Shown here: positions 44,198 to 52,903 of the stretch, piece by piece
How positions within the stretch are numbered: the first letter of the stretch is position 1
Layout: every line of letters begins with the position of its first letter
Assembly: GCF_004209755.1 (NCBI RefSeq)
Contig: NZ_CP035913.1
Location: forward strand, 868,001 to 932,000
From: Pseudoduganella lutea
GTDB taxonomy: Bacteria > Pseudomonadota > Gammaproteobacteria > Burkholderiales > Burkholderiaceae_D
Reading direction: 5' to 3'
Length of the DNA stretch: 64,000 nt
Translations under genes and position numbers: made by a program
Notes under the pieces: model-generated
What the model was told of the DNA's origin: nothing
Database searches by the model: none
The model's input: the letters and a program-made list of their open reading frames with translations, nothing else

Positions 44198-44814
44198 CAG
44201 AATATCGTCATCGAATACAGGTCAGGCCCGAAGGTGGGCACGTTGAACTGGCCAGTCAGCAGCATGTCGAAGTTGTAGAAGGTTTCAACCACGTACACCA
44301 CCTCGCCGTCGTCCAGCTGGCCGTTCATGATGGTGGTGCCCGGCCGCGACGTGCTGCTGATGCCGGTGCACGCCGCCGTGCTCCAGGCGTTGCACGTGTA
44401 CACCTTGCTGGCCGGGGCATACTGGCTGAAGTTGTAACCGAGCCCGCGTGCCTTGTCGTCCCAGCGGTACTGGTCCAGCACCACGCTGGACGCCACGCCG
44501 CTCTTGACCACGCCCATCACGCGGGTGATGTAGACCATGCCCCGCTTGTTCACGTCCAGCGGCGGCGCGCTCGCCATCAGTGCGTAGATGATGTCCTGGC
44601 TGTCCGTTTCCAACGGCATGTTGCCGCGCGCCACCAGGTTGGCCCCTTCGCGGCCGATGTTGACCATGATGATCTTGGCCTGCAGTGCGCGGGCGGCGTC
44701 GATCATGCAGAACAACAGCATCAGCAGCATCGGCAGGATCAATGCGAATTCGACGGCGGCGACGCCACGCTGGCGCGCGCGCAACGTGGCTGGGAGGTGC
44801 GGGCAAGGGATCAC
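44197..44814 (-). CDS. TadE/TadF-like minor pseudopilin
   Basis: A 205-residue protein with a pseudopilin-type N-terminus (RQRGVAAVEFALILPMLLML: Gly before the cleavage point, Glu at +5, then a hydrophobic helix). A soluble domain follows with cysteines at VYTCNAWSTAACTG. It belongs to the TadE/TadF group processed by the tad prepilin peptidase. The GTG at 44814 overlaps the upstream tadE stop (GTGA) and is preferred over a longer in-frame ATG that runs into tadE. Confidence 0.82.
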   Translation of the reverse strand: MIPCPHLPATLRARQRGVAAVEFALILPMLLMLLFCMIDAARALQAKIIMVNIGREGANLVARGNMPLETDSQDIIYALMASAPPLDVNKRGMVYITRVMGVVKSGVASSVVLDQYRWDDKARGLGYNFSQYAPASKVYTCNAWSTAACTGISSTSRPGTTIMNGQLDDGEVVYVVETFYNFDMLLTGQFNVPTFGPDLYSMTIF

Positions 44815-45275
44815 TCGAAGACCTCGTTGCGCATCGTTGCCGCCACGGCGAACCTGTATTTGCCGTCTGTGAATACCCGTGAGATCAGCGGTGTCGTCAC
44901 CGTCCACGTGCAGTCGAGCTTGAGCACGATGATGCTGCCGGCGCCACCGAACATGGCATTGCTGTAACTTTCAGATTTGTACGATGTGCCGTTGACGGAA
45001 ATGACCGGGCCCACTTTCTCGTACATGCCGAACGAGCTGTCGCGGATTTTCTGGATGACGGCCGCGTAGCGCTGCTGGCTGGCAGCGTTCGGGTCCAGGT
45101 TCTTTTGCCCGGTGATCGCATAGCGTGCGCCTTCGCGCACGGCGTACTGCATGGTCAGGGTGACGAAGAACATGAAGCCGAACTCGACCAATGCCAGCAA
45201 GACAAGAAGGAATACCGGCATCACGAACGCCATTTCGACGAGTGTGGCGCCAGATTGACGGCGTTTCGTAAACAT
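44811..45275 (-). CDS. tadE: TadE-like minor pseudopilin
   Basis: A 154-residue protein. The N-terminus KRRQSGATLVEMAFVMPVFL is a TadE pseudopilin signal with Gly before the cleavage site and Glu at +5. QYAVREGARYAITGQ follows the membrane helix, as usual in TadE. It is the first gene of the leftward tadE-F-G operon and is divergent from the tad sensor kinase gene. The ATG at 45275 is chosen because it leaves the usual short basic leader. Confidence 0.87.
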   Translation of the reverse strand: MFTKRRQSGATLVEMAFVMPVFLLVLLALVEFGFMFFVTLTMQYAVREGARYAITGQKNLDPNAASQQRYAAVIQKIRDSSFGMYEKVGPVISVNGTSYKSESYSNAMFGGAGSIIVLKLDCTWTVTTPLISRVFTDGKYRFAVAATMRNEVFE

Positions 45276-45412
45276 TTGGAAAGTTTGGCCGATGGAGTCG
45301 GTTGTATGCGGTAAGCTTGAGATTCTACAATGCAACTTTCCTTCTGGTAGAGCGAGATCGCCGGAGAAATGCGCCGCTGTCGGGCCAGAACAACGAAGAA
45401 TGATTTAAAGGC

Positions 45413-47071
45413 ATGCACGAAGAGACATTGCAGCAAGCAGCGACAATCCCGTCTTTCCGGCGCCCCGCCGCGCCCGACGCAGAGGCATGGATGGTGTTCG
45501 GCATGCGGATGCTGCTGGCCGTTTCCGCCCTGCTCACGCTGTATATCGGGCCGGCCGACCTCATCGCCACGGGAGTCTGGACGTGGCTGTTCTTCCATGC
45601 CTATGTGCTGCACAGCCTGGTCCTTCTGTGCGTGGCCAGGGTGCGGGCGGGCTTCTGGCATGGCCCCGTCATCTACTGGGTCGACATTGGCTGGTATGGC
45701 CTGATGATCTACGCCACGGGCGGTGCCCCGAGCCCGTTCTTTTCGTTCTTCTTCTTTGCGATACTGGCGGCATCGTTCCAGCGCGGGTTCGACGATGGCG
45801 CCCGGCTGACGCTGGGATCGGCTGCCATGGTGACGATCGCCGTGCTGGCGGCGCAGGGCCTGTCGTCCATCCAGCTGCTGCTGCTGCGCGCCACGTTCGT
45901 GCTCGCGCTGGGCTACATGATTGCCTACTGGGCCGGCCTGGCCATCGACCAGCGGCGCCGGCTGTCGCTGCTGCGCGATGTGAGCCGGCTGTCCAATCCC
46001 CGCTTCGGCGTGCAGCACACGCTCGACTCGCTGATGGAAAAGATCCTGCGTTTCTATGGCGGCACCACGTGCGTGCTGCTGATGCAGGATGCCGCCGGCC
46101 GCTGGACGCTCAATACCGTGCACCACCCCGCGGCCGGGCGCCCGGTAAACCGCAGCAGCATGCGCGAAGACGCAGTACAGCCCCTGCTGGCACTGGGCGA
46201 ACACGCCACGGTGCTGTATCGCGGCACGCCGGCCCGTGCCGAGCAGCTGCTTGCCGGCGAGCGCTGGGGCGATGTCGACCCGGGCGCCTGCGCCGGCGTC
46301 GCCGACCTGCTCGACACGGACTTCTTCATCAGCGCCGCACTGCCATTGCGCAAGGGCGCCGGCCGCATCTTCGTCACTGCGCCGCACCGCCTGCGCCGCG
46401 CCGATGCCACGTTCCTGAACCATATCGTGCAGCAGGCGTTCCCGGTGATCGAAACCATCGACCTGCTGGACCGGCTGGCATCGGAAGCGGCCTTTCGCGA
46501 GCGCCAAACCATCGCGCGCGACTTGCACGACAGCACAATCCAGCCCTATATCGGCTTGCGCAACGCGGTATCGGCTATCCGCAACGGCGCAGGCGACGGC
46601 AATCCCGTGACGCCCGAACTCGACCACCTCGTGGCGATGTGCACGGAAGTGATCGGCGACATGCGCCAGTTCGCGCACCGTTTCCGCAATGGCCGGCAGG
46701 AGGAACCGGAGCTGCAGATCGCGCTGAAGCGCCACTTGGCCAAGGTGCGCTCGTTCTTCGACGTGGACGTGACGCTGGATGCGCAGCACGCGCCGCTGAT
46801 CAGCGACCGCATGGCCGCCGAGGTGTTCCAGGTTGTCAGCGAAGGCATCAGCAATATCTGCAAGCACACCCACGCGCGCACCGCGCACGTGCAAATGAGC
46901 GAAGAGGCGGGTCACCTGGCGATCGACATCGTCAATCCGGCCGATGGCGGCACGCCCTGCGCGCCATTCCTGCCTGTGTCGCTGGCCGAGCGCGTGTTCT
47001 CGCTGGGCGGGCAGCTGGCGGTGGAACCGTCCCCGGGCGAAACCGTGATCCGCGTGCGCATGCCGCTTTGA
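45413..47071 (+). CDS. NarL-type membrane sensor histidine kinase
   Basis: A 552-residue kinase. Five or six helices in residues 28-180 (MLLAVSALLTLYIGPADL, FFAILAASF) form a membrane sensor. A GAF-like region spans about 200-345. The HisKA_3 phospho-acceptor is RQTIARDLHDSTIQPYIGL with His near 371. A HATPase domain follows (VFQVVSEGISNICKHTHAR), though the G-box region near the C-terminus is short. It is next to a LuxR-type regulator and sits between the two tad operons, so it probably controls Flp pilus expression. The ribosome binding site is weak. Confidence 0.88.
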   Translation: MHEETLQQAATIPSFRRPAAPDAEAWMVFGMRMLLAVSALLTLYIGPADLIATGVWTWLFFHAYVLHSLVLLCVARVRAGFWHGPVIYWVDIGWYGLMIYATGGAPSPFFSFFFFAILAASFQRGFDDGARLTLGSAAMVTIAVLAAQGLSSIQLLLLRATFVLALGYMIAYWAGLAIDQRRRLSLLRDVSRLSNPRFGVQHTLDSLMEKILRFYGGTTCVLLMQDAAGRWTLNTVHHPAAGRPVNRSSMREDAVQPLLALGEHATVLYRGTPARAEQLLAGERWGDVDPGACAGVADLLDTDFFISAALPLRKGAGRIFVTAPHRLRRADATFLNHIVQQAFPVIETIDLLDRLASEAAFRERQTIARDLHDSTIQPYIGLRNAVSAIRNGAGDGNPVTPELDHLVAMCTEVIGDMRQFAHRFRNGRQEEPELQIALKRHLAKVRSFFDVDVTLDAQHAPLISDRMAAEVFQVVSEGISNICKHTHARTAHVQMSEEAGHLAIDIVNPADGGTPCAPFLPVSLAERVFSLGGQLAVEPSPGETVIRVRMPL

Positions 47072-47102
47072 CATTTATACCGACAAGAGAACTGGAACAC
47101 AC

Positions 47103-47768
47103 ATGACCATCCGCATCATGCTGGTCGACGACCACAAGACCATGCTGTGGGGCCTGGAACGCCTGATCCAGGCCGAGGCCCCCGCGTTCGCGCTGGTGGC
47201 TTCCGCCAGCGACGCGCAGGAAGCCACGGCGCTGTGCGCCCGGCACACGCCCGACATGGTGCTGCTCGACCTGGACCTGAAGGGCAGCAGTTCGCTCGAC
47301 ATCCTGCCCGCCCTGGTGGCCAACGGCGTGACGAAAGTGGTGATCCTGTCCGCCAACCGCGATCACGCCACGCTGGCCGGTGCCGTCAAGCTGGGCGCGC
47401 GGGGCGTGGTCAGCAAGGAGTCGCCCACGGAGGACGTGCTGGCGGCCGTGCGCAAGGTGCATGGCGGCGAACTGTGGCTGGATCAGCCACTGATGCAGGC
47501 GCTGCTCGGGCAGCTCGTGGCGCCTGCACCGGCCGCCGCGAACCCGGAAGCGCAGCGCATCGCCTCGCTGACATCACGCGAGCGCGAGGTGATCGGCATG
47601 ATCGTGCAGGGCAACGGCGCGCTGAACAAGGAGCTGGCCGAGCGCGCGTTCATTTCCGAGCGCACGCTGCGCAACCACCTGACGGCCATCTACGCCAAGC
47701 TGGATGTGGCCAACCGCCTCGAGCTATATATGTACGCGACCCGGCACGGCCTGGGGCTGGAGGCATAG
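47103..47768 (+). CDS. NarL/FixJ-type response regulator
   Basis: A 221-residue regulator. In the receiver domain, acidic residues IMLVDDHK and the phospho-acceptor Asp56 in VLLDLDLKG are intact, as is the Lys in VVSKESP. The LuxR-type helix-turn-helix spans about 155-215 (LTSREREVIGMIVQG, KELAERAFISERTLRNHLTA, IYAKLDVANRLEL). It lies 31 bases after the kinase gene and is its likely partner. A palindrome overlaps its stop codon. Confidence 0.93.
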   Translation: MTIRIMLVDDHKTMLWGLERLIQAEAPAFALVASASDAQEATALCARHTPDMVLLDLDLKGSSSLDILPALVANGVTKVVILSANRDHATLAGAVKLGARGVVSKESPTEDVLAAVRKVHGGELWLDQPLMQALLGQLVAPAPAAANPEAQRIASLTSREREVIGMIVQGNGALNKELAERAFISERTLRNHLTAIYAKLDVANRLELYMYATRHGLGLEA

Positions 47769-47779
47769 GACATATGTCC
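47768..47779. promoter_or_regulatory. perfect palindrome GGACATATGTCC
   Basis: A 12-base perfect dyad begins at the last base of the response regulator stop codon, about 300 bases upstream of the Flp pilin gene. It could be a binding site for the adjacent NarL-type regulator, whose family often uses short inverted heptamers. This is inference from position. Confidence 0.35.
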
Positions 47780-47913
47780 CATGCCGGCATGCCGCAACCT
47801 CCTACGCAAAAGGGGAGCTTTGACGGATGTGCGGGAAAGGGGTGACCGGTACGATGCTGTTCATGCGCTGCGCCACATTCAAGCGGCGCGACGGCAACCG
47901 AACTGGAGCGAAC

Positions 47914-48048
47914 GTGCACGACAAGGAAGACTTCCCGGAACAGCAGTACGAACGTACGGCGAATCCGACCATGCCCTGCGTGGTGCTGTCGGTTCTCGTT
48001 GCGGTCGTCGGCCTCATCGCGGTCATGGCCGCCTGGGCTGGCGCATAA
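47914..48048 (+). CDS. small single-pass membrane protein before flp
   Basis: A GTG start with GGAG five bases upstream gives 44 residues: a charged N-terminal half (HDKEDFPEQQYERTANP) and one helix (CVVLSVLVAVVGLIAVMAAW). The frame is open further upstream to 47827, but that part reads poorly. It precedes the pilin gene by 32 bases. I do not recognise a family; it might be a minor membrane component or accessory of the Flp system. Confidence 0.5.
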   Translation: MHDKEDFPEQQYERTANPTMPCVVLSVLVAVVGLIAVMAAWAGA

Positions 48049-48080
48049 GCACCCACCAACATCATCGTCAAGGATACATC

Positions 48081-48248
48081 ATGCAATTCATCAAGAACTT
48101 CATCAAGGAAGAAGACGGCGTCACGGCAATCGAGTACGCACTGATCGCCGCAGTCATCGCCGGCGTCGTCATCGTCGCGTTCAACACGCTGGGCGGCAAG
48201 ATCTCGAGCCTGTTCGGCCGCATCGGCGCAACGGTCGACAAGGGCTGA
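48081..48248 (+). CDS. flp: Flp/Fap-type major pilin
   Basis: A 55-residue prepilin. A short leader ending in EEDG precedes the cleavage site, followed by VTAIEYALIAAVIAGVVIV, where Glu at +5 and Tyr at +6 form the Flp signature. The C-terminal half is LGGKISSLFGRIGATVDKG. It is exported and polymerised by the Tad machine encoded downstream. Only one flp copy is visible. An intrinsic terminator follows it, consistent with much higher expression of pilin than of the assembly genes. Confidence 0.95.
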   Translation: MQFIKNFIKEEDGVTAIEYALIAAVIAGVVIVAFNTLGGKISSLFGRIGATVDKG

Positions 48249-48282
48249 TTCCCGGCTGGCCCGCCACGGCGCCACCCCAGGT

Positions 48283-48316
48283 CCGGAACGGGTTCGCCCG
48301 TTCCGGATTTTTATTT
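48283..48316 (+). terminator. strong hairpin with T-tract after flp
   Basis: CCGGAACGGG (48283-48292) pairs perfectly with CCCGTTCCGG (48297-48306) around TTCG, and ATTTTTATTT follows. It lies 35 bases after the flp stop. The TTCG tetraloop adds stability. It probably attenuates read-through into the assembly genes. Confidence 0.88.
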
Positions 48317-48350
48317 GCAGCCCGCATTTTCCAAACCATCAAACTTGACG

Positions 48351-48917
48351 ATGCTTCCATCCCAGCTTCCGCTTCTCCTGCTGCTCGCCCTGCTCGCCCT
48401 CGCCGTGTGGCATGACGTGCGCGCGCGCCGCATCCCGAACGCCATCGTGTTCCCGGGTGCGCTGCTGGGGCTGGCGCTGCATGCGCTGCTGCCGGCCGGC
48501 GCGGGCCTGTTCGGCACGCCGATGGGCGGCCTGGGCATCGCCTCCGCGCTGGGCGGCCTGGGCATCGGCCTGGCCATCCTGTTGCCAATGTATGCGTTCG
48601 GCCTGATGGGCGCGGGCGATGCAAAGATGCTGGCGATGGTCGGTGCCTTCATGGGCGCCGGCGATATCGCCGCGGTGGGCATTGCCTCGCTGCTGGCCGG
48701 TGGCGTACTGGCACTGGCCGTGGCGGCCCGCCAGGGCATCCTGCGTCGCATCCTGAACAGTACGTACCAGACCGTGCTGCACGCCGGCCTGTCGCAAATG
48801 CAGGGTGGCCTCGCCCTGCCCACGCCGAGCGGGCGGCTGCCGTATGCCGTGGCGATCGCCGCCGGCACGGTGGCCTGCCTGGCATGGCTGCGCGCATTCG
48901 GGGAGCTGCCGCTGTGA
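48351..48917 (+). CDS. tadV: prepilin peptidase, TadV/CpaA type
   Basis: A 188-residue membrane aspartyl peptidase. The two catalytic aspartates lie in LAVWHDVRARRIPNAIV and FGLMGAGDAKMLAMVG (GxGD signature). It has several hydrophobic helices and lacks the N-terminal methylase domain of PilD, as usual for TadV. It would cleave the Flp and TadE/F leaders. The ATG at 48351 is preferred over a TTG at 48315, which falls in the terminator. Its stop overlaps the next GTG start. Confidence 0.9.
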   Translation: MLPSQLPLLLLLALLALAVWHDVRARRIPNAIVFPGALLGLALHALLPAGAGLFGTPMGGLGIASALGGLGIGLAILLPMYAFGLMGAGDAKMLAMVGAFMGAGDIAAVGIASLLAGGVLALAVAARQGILRRILNSTYQTVLHAGLSQMQGGLALPTPSGRLPYAVAIAAGTVACLAWLRAFGELPL

Positions 48918-50314
48918 GCGCACTGCCGCCCGCACCGGCCGAGGCGCGCGCGCCCCGCACGGTGGAAGAGACCGGCCTTCCCTTCCTGTTCCTTGCCGAA
49001 CTGGTGGCGAAGGTGCTGCACCAGCGCGGCCAGATGCGCCTGCCGGAACTGGCATCGCACCTGAAGCTGGGCGTGGGCGTCATCGATCCCCTGATCCATT
49101 TCCTGCGCGCCGAAAAGCTGTGCGAAGTGGCCCGCACGGGCAACAGCGGCACCGATGCCGACATTTCCTACCTGCTGACGGAAGGCGGCCGCCAGCGCGC
49201 CGCCGCAGCGCTGGGCCGCAATGCCTACGCCGGCCCGGCGCCGGTGACGCTGGCCGCCTACACGGCGCAGGTGCAGGCGCAAAGCGTGGCCGGCGTGCAC
49301 GTCACGCGTGCGCACATGGCCGCCGCGTTCGACGGCATCGTGGCCAATCCGCGCGTGCTGGCGCAACTGGGTTCGGCGATGAATTCCGGCCGCGCGCTGT
49401 TCCTGCACGGCCAGGCCGGCAGCGGCAAGACCTACCTGGCCGAGCGGCTGCGCGACCTGCTGACCGGCACGATCGCCGTGCCTTACGCCTTGATGGTGGA
49501 CGGCGAAGTGATCCCGTTCTTCGACAGCGTCCAGCACACGCATTGTGCCGATGCCACGGCCAGCGACGCCGTGGCCGCGAGCACGGGCATCGACCGCGGC
49601 ACGGCACCCGACATGCGCTGGGTGCGCGGCGTGCGCCGCCCCGCGGCGCTGGCCGGCGGCGAACTGACGCTGGACATACTCGATCTGCGCTTCGACCCGC
49701 ACACCCGCCTGTACCAGGCGCCACCGCACCTGAAATCGAATAACGGCATCTTCATCATCGACGACCTGGGGCGCCAGCGCTGCTCGCCCGAGGCGCTGAT
49801 GAACCGCTGGATCGTACCGATGGACCGCAACGTCGATTACCTCACGCTGCACACCGGCCACACCTTCCAGGTGCCGTTCGACGTGATCGTGGTGTTCTCG
49901 TCGAACTTCGTGCCGCACCGGCTCAGCGATGGCGCGTTCCTGCGCCGGCTGGGCTACAAGATCGAAGTGCCGCCAGCGTCGAACGACGAATACGCGCAGC
50001 TGTTCCGCCAGGCCTGCGCACAGGCCGGTATCGGCGCCGACGGCCAGGTATTCGCCGACGCATTCGCCTACCTGCTGGACTGCCACCGTGAACACGGCGT
50101 GCCCCTGCTGGCCTGCTACCCGCGCGACCTGGTGCGGCAGTTGCGCGACCTGGCCCGCTACGAGGACCGGGTACCGGAACTGAGCCGCCGCACGCTGGAC
50201 TGGGCCTGGGACAACTACTTTGCCGCGGGCAGCCAGCATGGCTGCCCGCTCGAACTCGAACGCCGCGACCGCGGCACGCATGAAACCCGACTGGAGAATC
50301 TCGATGCGAAATAG
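48914..50314 (+). CDS. AAA-type ATPase with winged-helix-like N-terminus inside the tad operon
   Basis: A 466-residue protein. Residues about 20-110 look like a DNA-binding winged-helix or related helical domain (LFLAELVAKVLHQRGQMRLP, ISYLLTEGGRQRAAAALG). The ATPase has Walker A LFLHGQAGSGKTYLAERL near 168-185 and Walker B FIIDDLGRQRCSPEALMNRW. VVFSSNFVPHRLSDGAFLRRLGYKI follows, resembling the sensor-1 and arginine-finger part of AAA proteins. It is not TadA or TadZ, which are both encoded downstream. The GTG overlaps the tadV stop (GTGAG). Its role in pilus function is unknown. Confidence 0.82.
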   Translation: MSALPPAPAEARAPRTVEETGLPFLFLAELVAKVLHQRGQMRLPELASHLKLGVGVIDPLIHFLRAEKLCEVARTGNSGTDADISYLLTEGGRQRAAAALGRNAYAGPAPVTLAAYTAQVQAQSVAGVHVTRAHMAAAFDGIVANPRVLAQLGSAMNSGRALFLHGQAGSGKTYLAERLRDLLTGTIAVPYALMVDGEVIPFFDSVQHTHCADATASDAVAASTGIDRGTAPDMRWVRGVRRPAALAGGELTLDILDLRFDPHTRLYQAPPHLKSNNGIFIIDDLGRQRCSPEALMNRWIVPMDRNVDYLTLHTGHTFQVPFDVIVVFSSNFVPHRLSDGAFLRRLGYKIEVPPASNDEYAQLFRQACAQAGIGADGQVFADAFAYLLDCHREHGVPLLACYPRDLVRQLRDLARYEDRVPELSRRTLDWAWDNYFAAGSQHGCPLELERRDRGTHETRLENLDAK

Positions 50315-51155
50315 CCGATCGCTGCTGATCGTTGGCGTGGCGCTGTTCCTGGCGCTGGCCGCCGTGCTGGTGGCCGCCAAGTGGATGAATGAACAGAGTA
50401 CGGTGGGCACGCGCGTGGCCGTGGCCGCCGCCGATGTCGGCCAGGGCAGCCGCCTGGAAGCCGCCAGCGTGCAGATGGTGGACTGGCCGCCCGGCTCCGT
50501 GCCGGCCGGCGCGGTCACCGACCCGAAGCTGCTGGCCGGCCGCGTCACCCGTGCCGACATCGCCAAGGGTGAACCCGTGCTCGAATCGAAGCTGGCGCCG
50601 CCGGGCACCACCGGCGGCCTGTCCGCCGTGGTCGCAGAGGGCAAGCGCGCCATGACGGTGCGCGTGAACGACGTGGTGGGCGTGGCAGGCTTCGCGCTGC
50701 CGGGCAACTACGTCGATATCCTCGTCAACCTGCAAACCGCGGCCAGCGATGCGGGCGCCCGCGAGCAGTCGATCTCGAAGATCGTGCTGGAACGCATCCT
50801 CGTGCTGGCCGTGGCGCAGGAATCGAACCGCGACGACACCAAGCCCCGCGTGGTCAACGCCGTGACGCTGGAACTGGCGCCGGACCAGGTGGAAAAGCTC
50901 GACCTGGCACGCAGCATCGGTTCGCTGTCGCTGGTGCTGCGCAACCAGGTCGACCCGCAGCCGGCCAACACGGCCGGCGCCACGCGCGAATCCGTGCTGG
51001 GCCTGCCGCCGCTGAAACCGGCGGCTCCGGCCCCTGCCCCCGTGCGTGCCGAGGCGCCACCGCGCACGGCCGCCCCCGCTCCCACTCCCGTACGCCGGAC
51101 CGAAGGTGTACTCGTGATCCGCGGCCTCGACGCCGCGCCGCAAGCCATTCATTAA
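50304..51155 (+). CDS. cpaB: Flp pilus assembly protein CpaB/RcpC
   Basis: A 283-residue protein. One N-terminal membrane helix (LLIVGVALFLALAAVLVAA) precedes a SAF domain (about 35-105: VAAADVGQGSRLEAASVQMV) and the RcpC/CpaB domain (about 110-225: AMTVRVNDVVGVAGFALPGN, YVDILV). The C-terminal 60 residues are Pro/Ala-rich. CpaB works with the secretin in the periplasm. GGAG precedes the ATG. It overlaps the AAA ATPase gene by 11 bases. Confidence 0.92.
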   Translation: MRNSRSLLIVGVALFLALAAVLVAAKWMNEQSTVGTRVAVAAADVGQGSRLEAASVQMVDWPPGSVPAGAVTDPKLLAGRVTRADIAKGEPVLESKLAPPGTTGGLSAVVAEGKRAMTVRVNDVVGVAGFALPGNYVDILVNLQTAASDAGAREQSISKIVLERILVLAVAQESNRDDTKPRVVNAVTLELAPDQVEKLDLARSIGSLSLVLRNQVDPQPANTAGATRESVLGLPPLKPAAPAPAPVRAEAPPRTAAPAPTPVRRTEGVLVIRGLDAAPQAIH

Positions 51156-51164
51156 GAGCCTGTC

Positions 51165-52625
51165 ATGAAACATCTTCCCCAAGTACGCAACAAGGCCCTG
51201 CTGGCCGGCGCCCTCGCGCTGGTCGCGGGCACCAGCCTGGCCGCGCAGGACTGCATCGACCTGCGCGGTGGCAGCGACGCGCAGACGCTGCAGCTGGTGC
51301 GCGGCAAGTCCACGCTCAAGCGCTTCTGCACGCCGGCGGCCCAGGTGACCGTGGGCGCCCCCGAGATCGCCAACGTGGTCGTGCCCAATGCCAGCGAAGT
51401 GGTGATCGTGGCGCGCAGCGTGGGCACGACGAACCTGATCGTGTCGGGTCGCGACGGCCGCTCCACCGTGTTCGACATCGCCGTGGCGATCGACACGGCG
51501 CCGCTGCGCACCCAGTTCGCCGCGCTGTTCCCGGCGGAGAAGGACGTGCGCATCGACAGCACCGGCAATGCGCTGGTGTTGTCCGGCATGGTGAGCGACT
51601 CCGCCGTGGCCAGCCAGCTCGTGGCGCTGGCCAGCGCGTTCCAGGAAAGCGCGCAGGCCTCGGCCGCCGGCGCGGGCAGCCCGCCCGCCAGCGGCGTGGG
51701 CGCGGCATCGGCGCCCGGTGCCGGCGCGGCGGCCGCATCGTCGTCGAACGCGTCGAAAGTGCTGAACATGCTGGCCGTGGCGGCACCGCAGCAGGTGCTG
51801 CTGGAAGTGAAGATCGCCGAAGTGTCGAAATCGCTGGTCGACCAACTGGGCGCCAACCTGGGCTTCACCAAGACCAACGGCAGCTGGACCTACGGCATCG
51901 CCTCCAGCCTGCTGGCGGACACGGGCAACGTGCTGGGCGCCATGAAGAACGCGACCACGCAGCTGGTGATCGACGGACAGAAACGCGATGGCCTCGTGAA
52001 GATCCTGGCCGAACCCACCGTGATGGCGATCAGCGGCCAGGAAGCCAGTTTCCTGGCGGGCGGCAAGATCTTCATTCCGGTGGCGCAGAGTTCGGCCACC
52101 GGCGGCAACACCATCACGCTGGAAGAAAAGGAATACGGCGTGGCCGTGAAGTTCATGCCGACCGTGCTGGCCGGCGGCCGTATCAACCTGCGCGTGGCGC
52201 CGGAAGTGTCGGAACTGAACCGCGAAGGCATCGGCATCAGCAGCAGCACGACGGGGGCCACGGCGATCCTGCCCGCGTTCACCACGCGCCGCGCCAGCAC
52301 CACGGTGCAGCTGCAGGATGGCCAGAGCTTCGCCATCGGTGGCCTGATCCGCAACAACGTGACGAGCAACATCAAGCGCTTCCCGTTCCTGGGCGACGTT
52401 CCCGTGCTGGGCACGCTGTTCCGCAGCAGCGATTTCCAGAACGACCGCACCGAGCTGGTCTTCATCGTGACGCCGCACCTGGCCAAGCCTCTGCCGGCCG
52501 CACCGCGCCTGCCGACGGACGACTACGTGCAGCCGAGCCGCGCCCAGTTCCTCATCGGCGGCCAGCACGAAGGCAGCGCCCGTCCGGCGCCTGCCGCCAC
52601 TCCCGCTTCGAAGGAGCAACCATGA
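51165..52625 (+). CDS. cpaC: Tad secretin CpaC/RcpA
   Basis: A 486-residue outer-membrane secretin. A signal peptide (ALLAGALALVAGTSLAAQ) comes first. Next is the pilus N-domain (QVTVGAPEIANVVVPNASEV) and a BON-like part (DVRIDSTGNALVLSGMVSD). An Ala/Gly/Ser-rich linker spans about 165-200. The secretin domain is about 210-455 (QVLLEVKIAEVSKSLVDQLG, VKFMPTVLAGGRINLRVAPE, NVTSNIKRFPFLGDVPVLGT, LVFIVTPHLAKPL). It forms the pilus exit pore. Its stop overlaps the next ATG (ATGA). Confidence 0.94.
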   Translation: MKHLPQVRNKALLAGALALVAGTSLAAQDCIDLRGGSDAQTLQLVRGKSTLKRFCTPAAQVTVGAPEIANVVVPNASEVVIVARSVGTTNLIVSGRDGRSTVFDIAVAIDTAPLRTQFAALFPAEKDVRIDSTGNALVLSGMVSDSAVASQLVALASAFQESAQASAAGAGSPPASGVGAASAPGAGAAAASSSNASKVLNMLAVAAPQQVLLEVKIAEVSKSLVDQLGANLGFTKTNGSWTYGIASSLLADTGNVLGAMKNATTQLVIDGQKRDGLVKILAEPTVMAISGQEASFLAGGKIFIPVAQSSATGGNTITLEEKEYGVAVKFMPTVLAGGRINLRVAPEVSELNREGIGISSSTTGATAILPAFTTRRASTTVQLQDGQSFAIGGLIRNNVTSNIKRFPFLGDVPVLGTLFRSSDFQNDRTELVFIVTPHLAKPLPAAPRLPTDDYVQPSRAQFLIGGQHEGSARPAPAATPASKEQP

Positions 52626-52894
52626 AGACCTTCCTTAATTTTTTCCGTACTGCCGCCGTGACCGTGGCATGCCTCGCGGCCATGAGCGGCTGCGCGACGC
52701 GGCACCCGGCCGGCACCGGCGCCACCGTGCGCGCCATCATGGCCAGCCAGGTGGTTCCGGCCCAGCCCCGGCCAGAGCGGGGAACGGATGCAGCGGCCGC
52801 GATGGCGGGCTATGCCAATTACCAGCGATCGTACGTGACGCCGACGCCGCAAGGCGACAGCGCAATGATCGGTTCGGGCCTCGGCGGAAAGTAA
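52622..52894 (+). CDS. small tad-locus lipoprotein
   Basis: A 90-residue protein with a lipoprotein signal (VACLAAMSGC, Cys near residue 24) and a short mature part (VRAIMASQVVPAQPRP, AMAGYANYQRSYV). It occupies the place of CpaD or a pilotin between secretin and TadZ but is much shorter than CpaD. It may help the secretin reach the outer membrane. The ATG overlaps the secretin stop. Confidence 0.8.
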   Translation: MKTFLNFFRTAAVTVACLAAMSGCATRHPAGTGATVRAIMASQVVPAQPRPERGTDAAAAMAGYANYQRSYVTPTPQGDSAMIGSGLGGK

Positions 52895-52903
52895 GGAAAC
52901 AAC

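Noticed and set aside
45413..47106. A 539-residue second frame over the sensor kinase
   Set aside because: It is a +1-type shadow with Arg/Pro-rich text; the frame from 45413 holds the kinase motifs.
48311..52619. Very long minus-strand frames (798 and 898 residues) opposite the tad genes
   Set aside because: They are antisense shadows of tadV, the AAA ATPase, cpaB and cpaC with His/Arg/Gly-rich text and no family signal.
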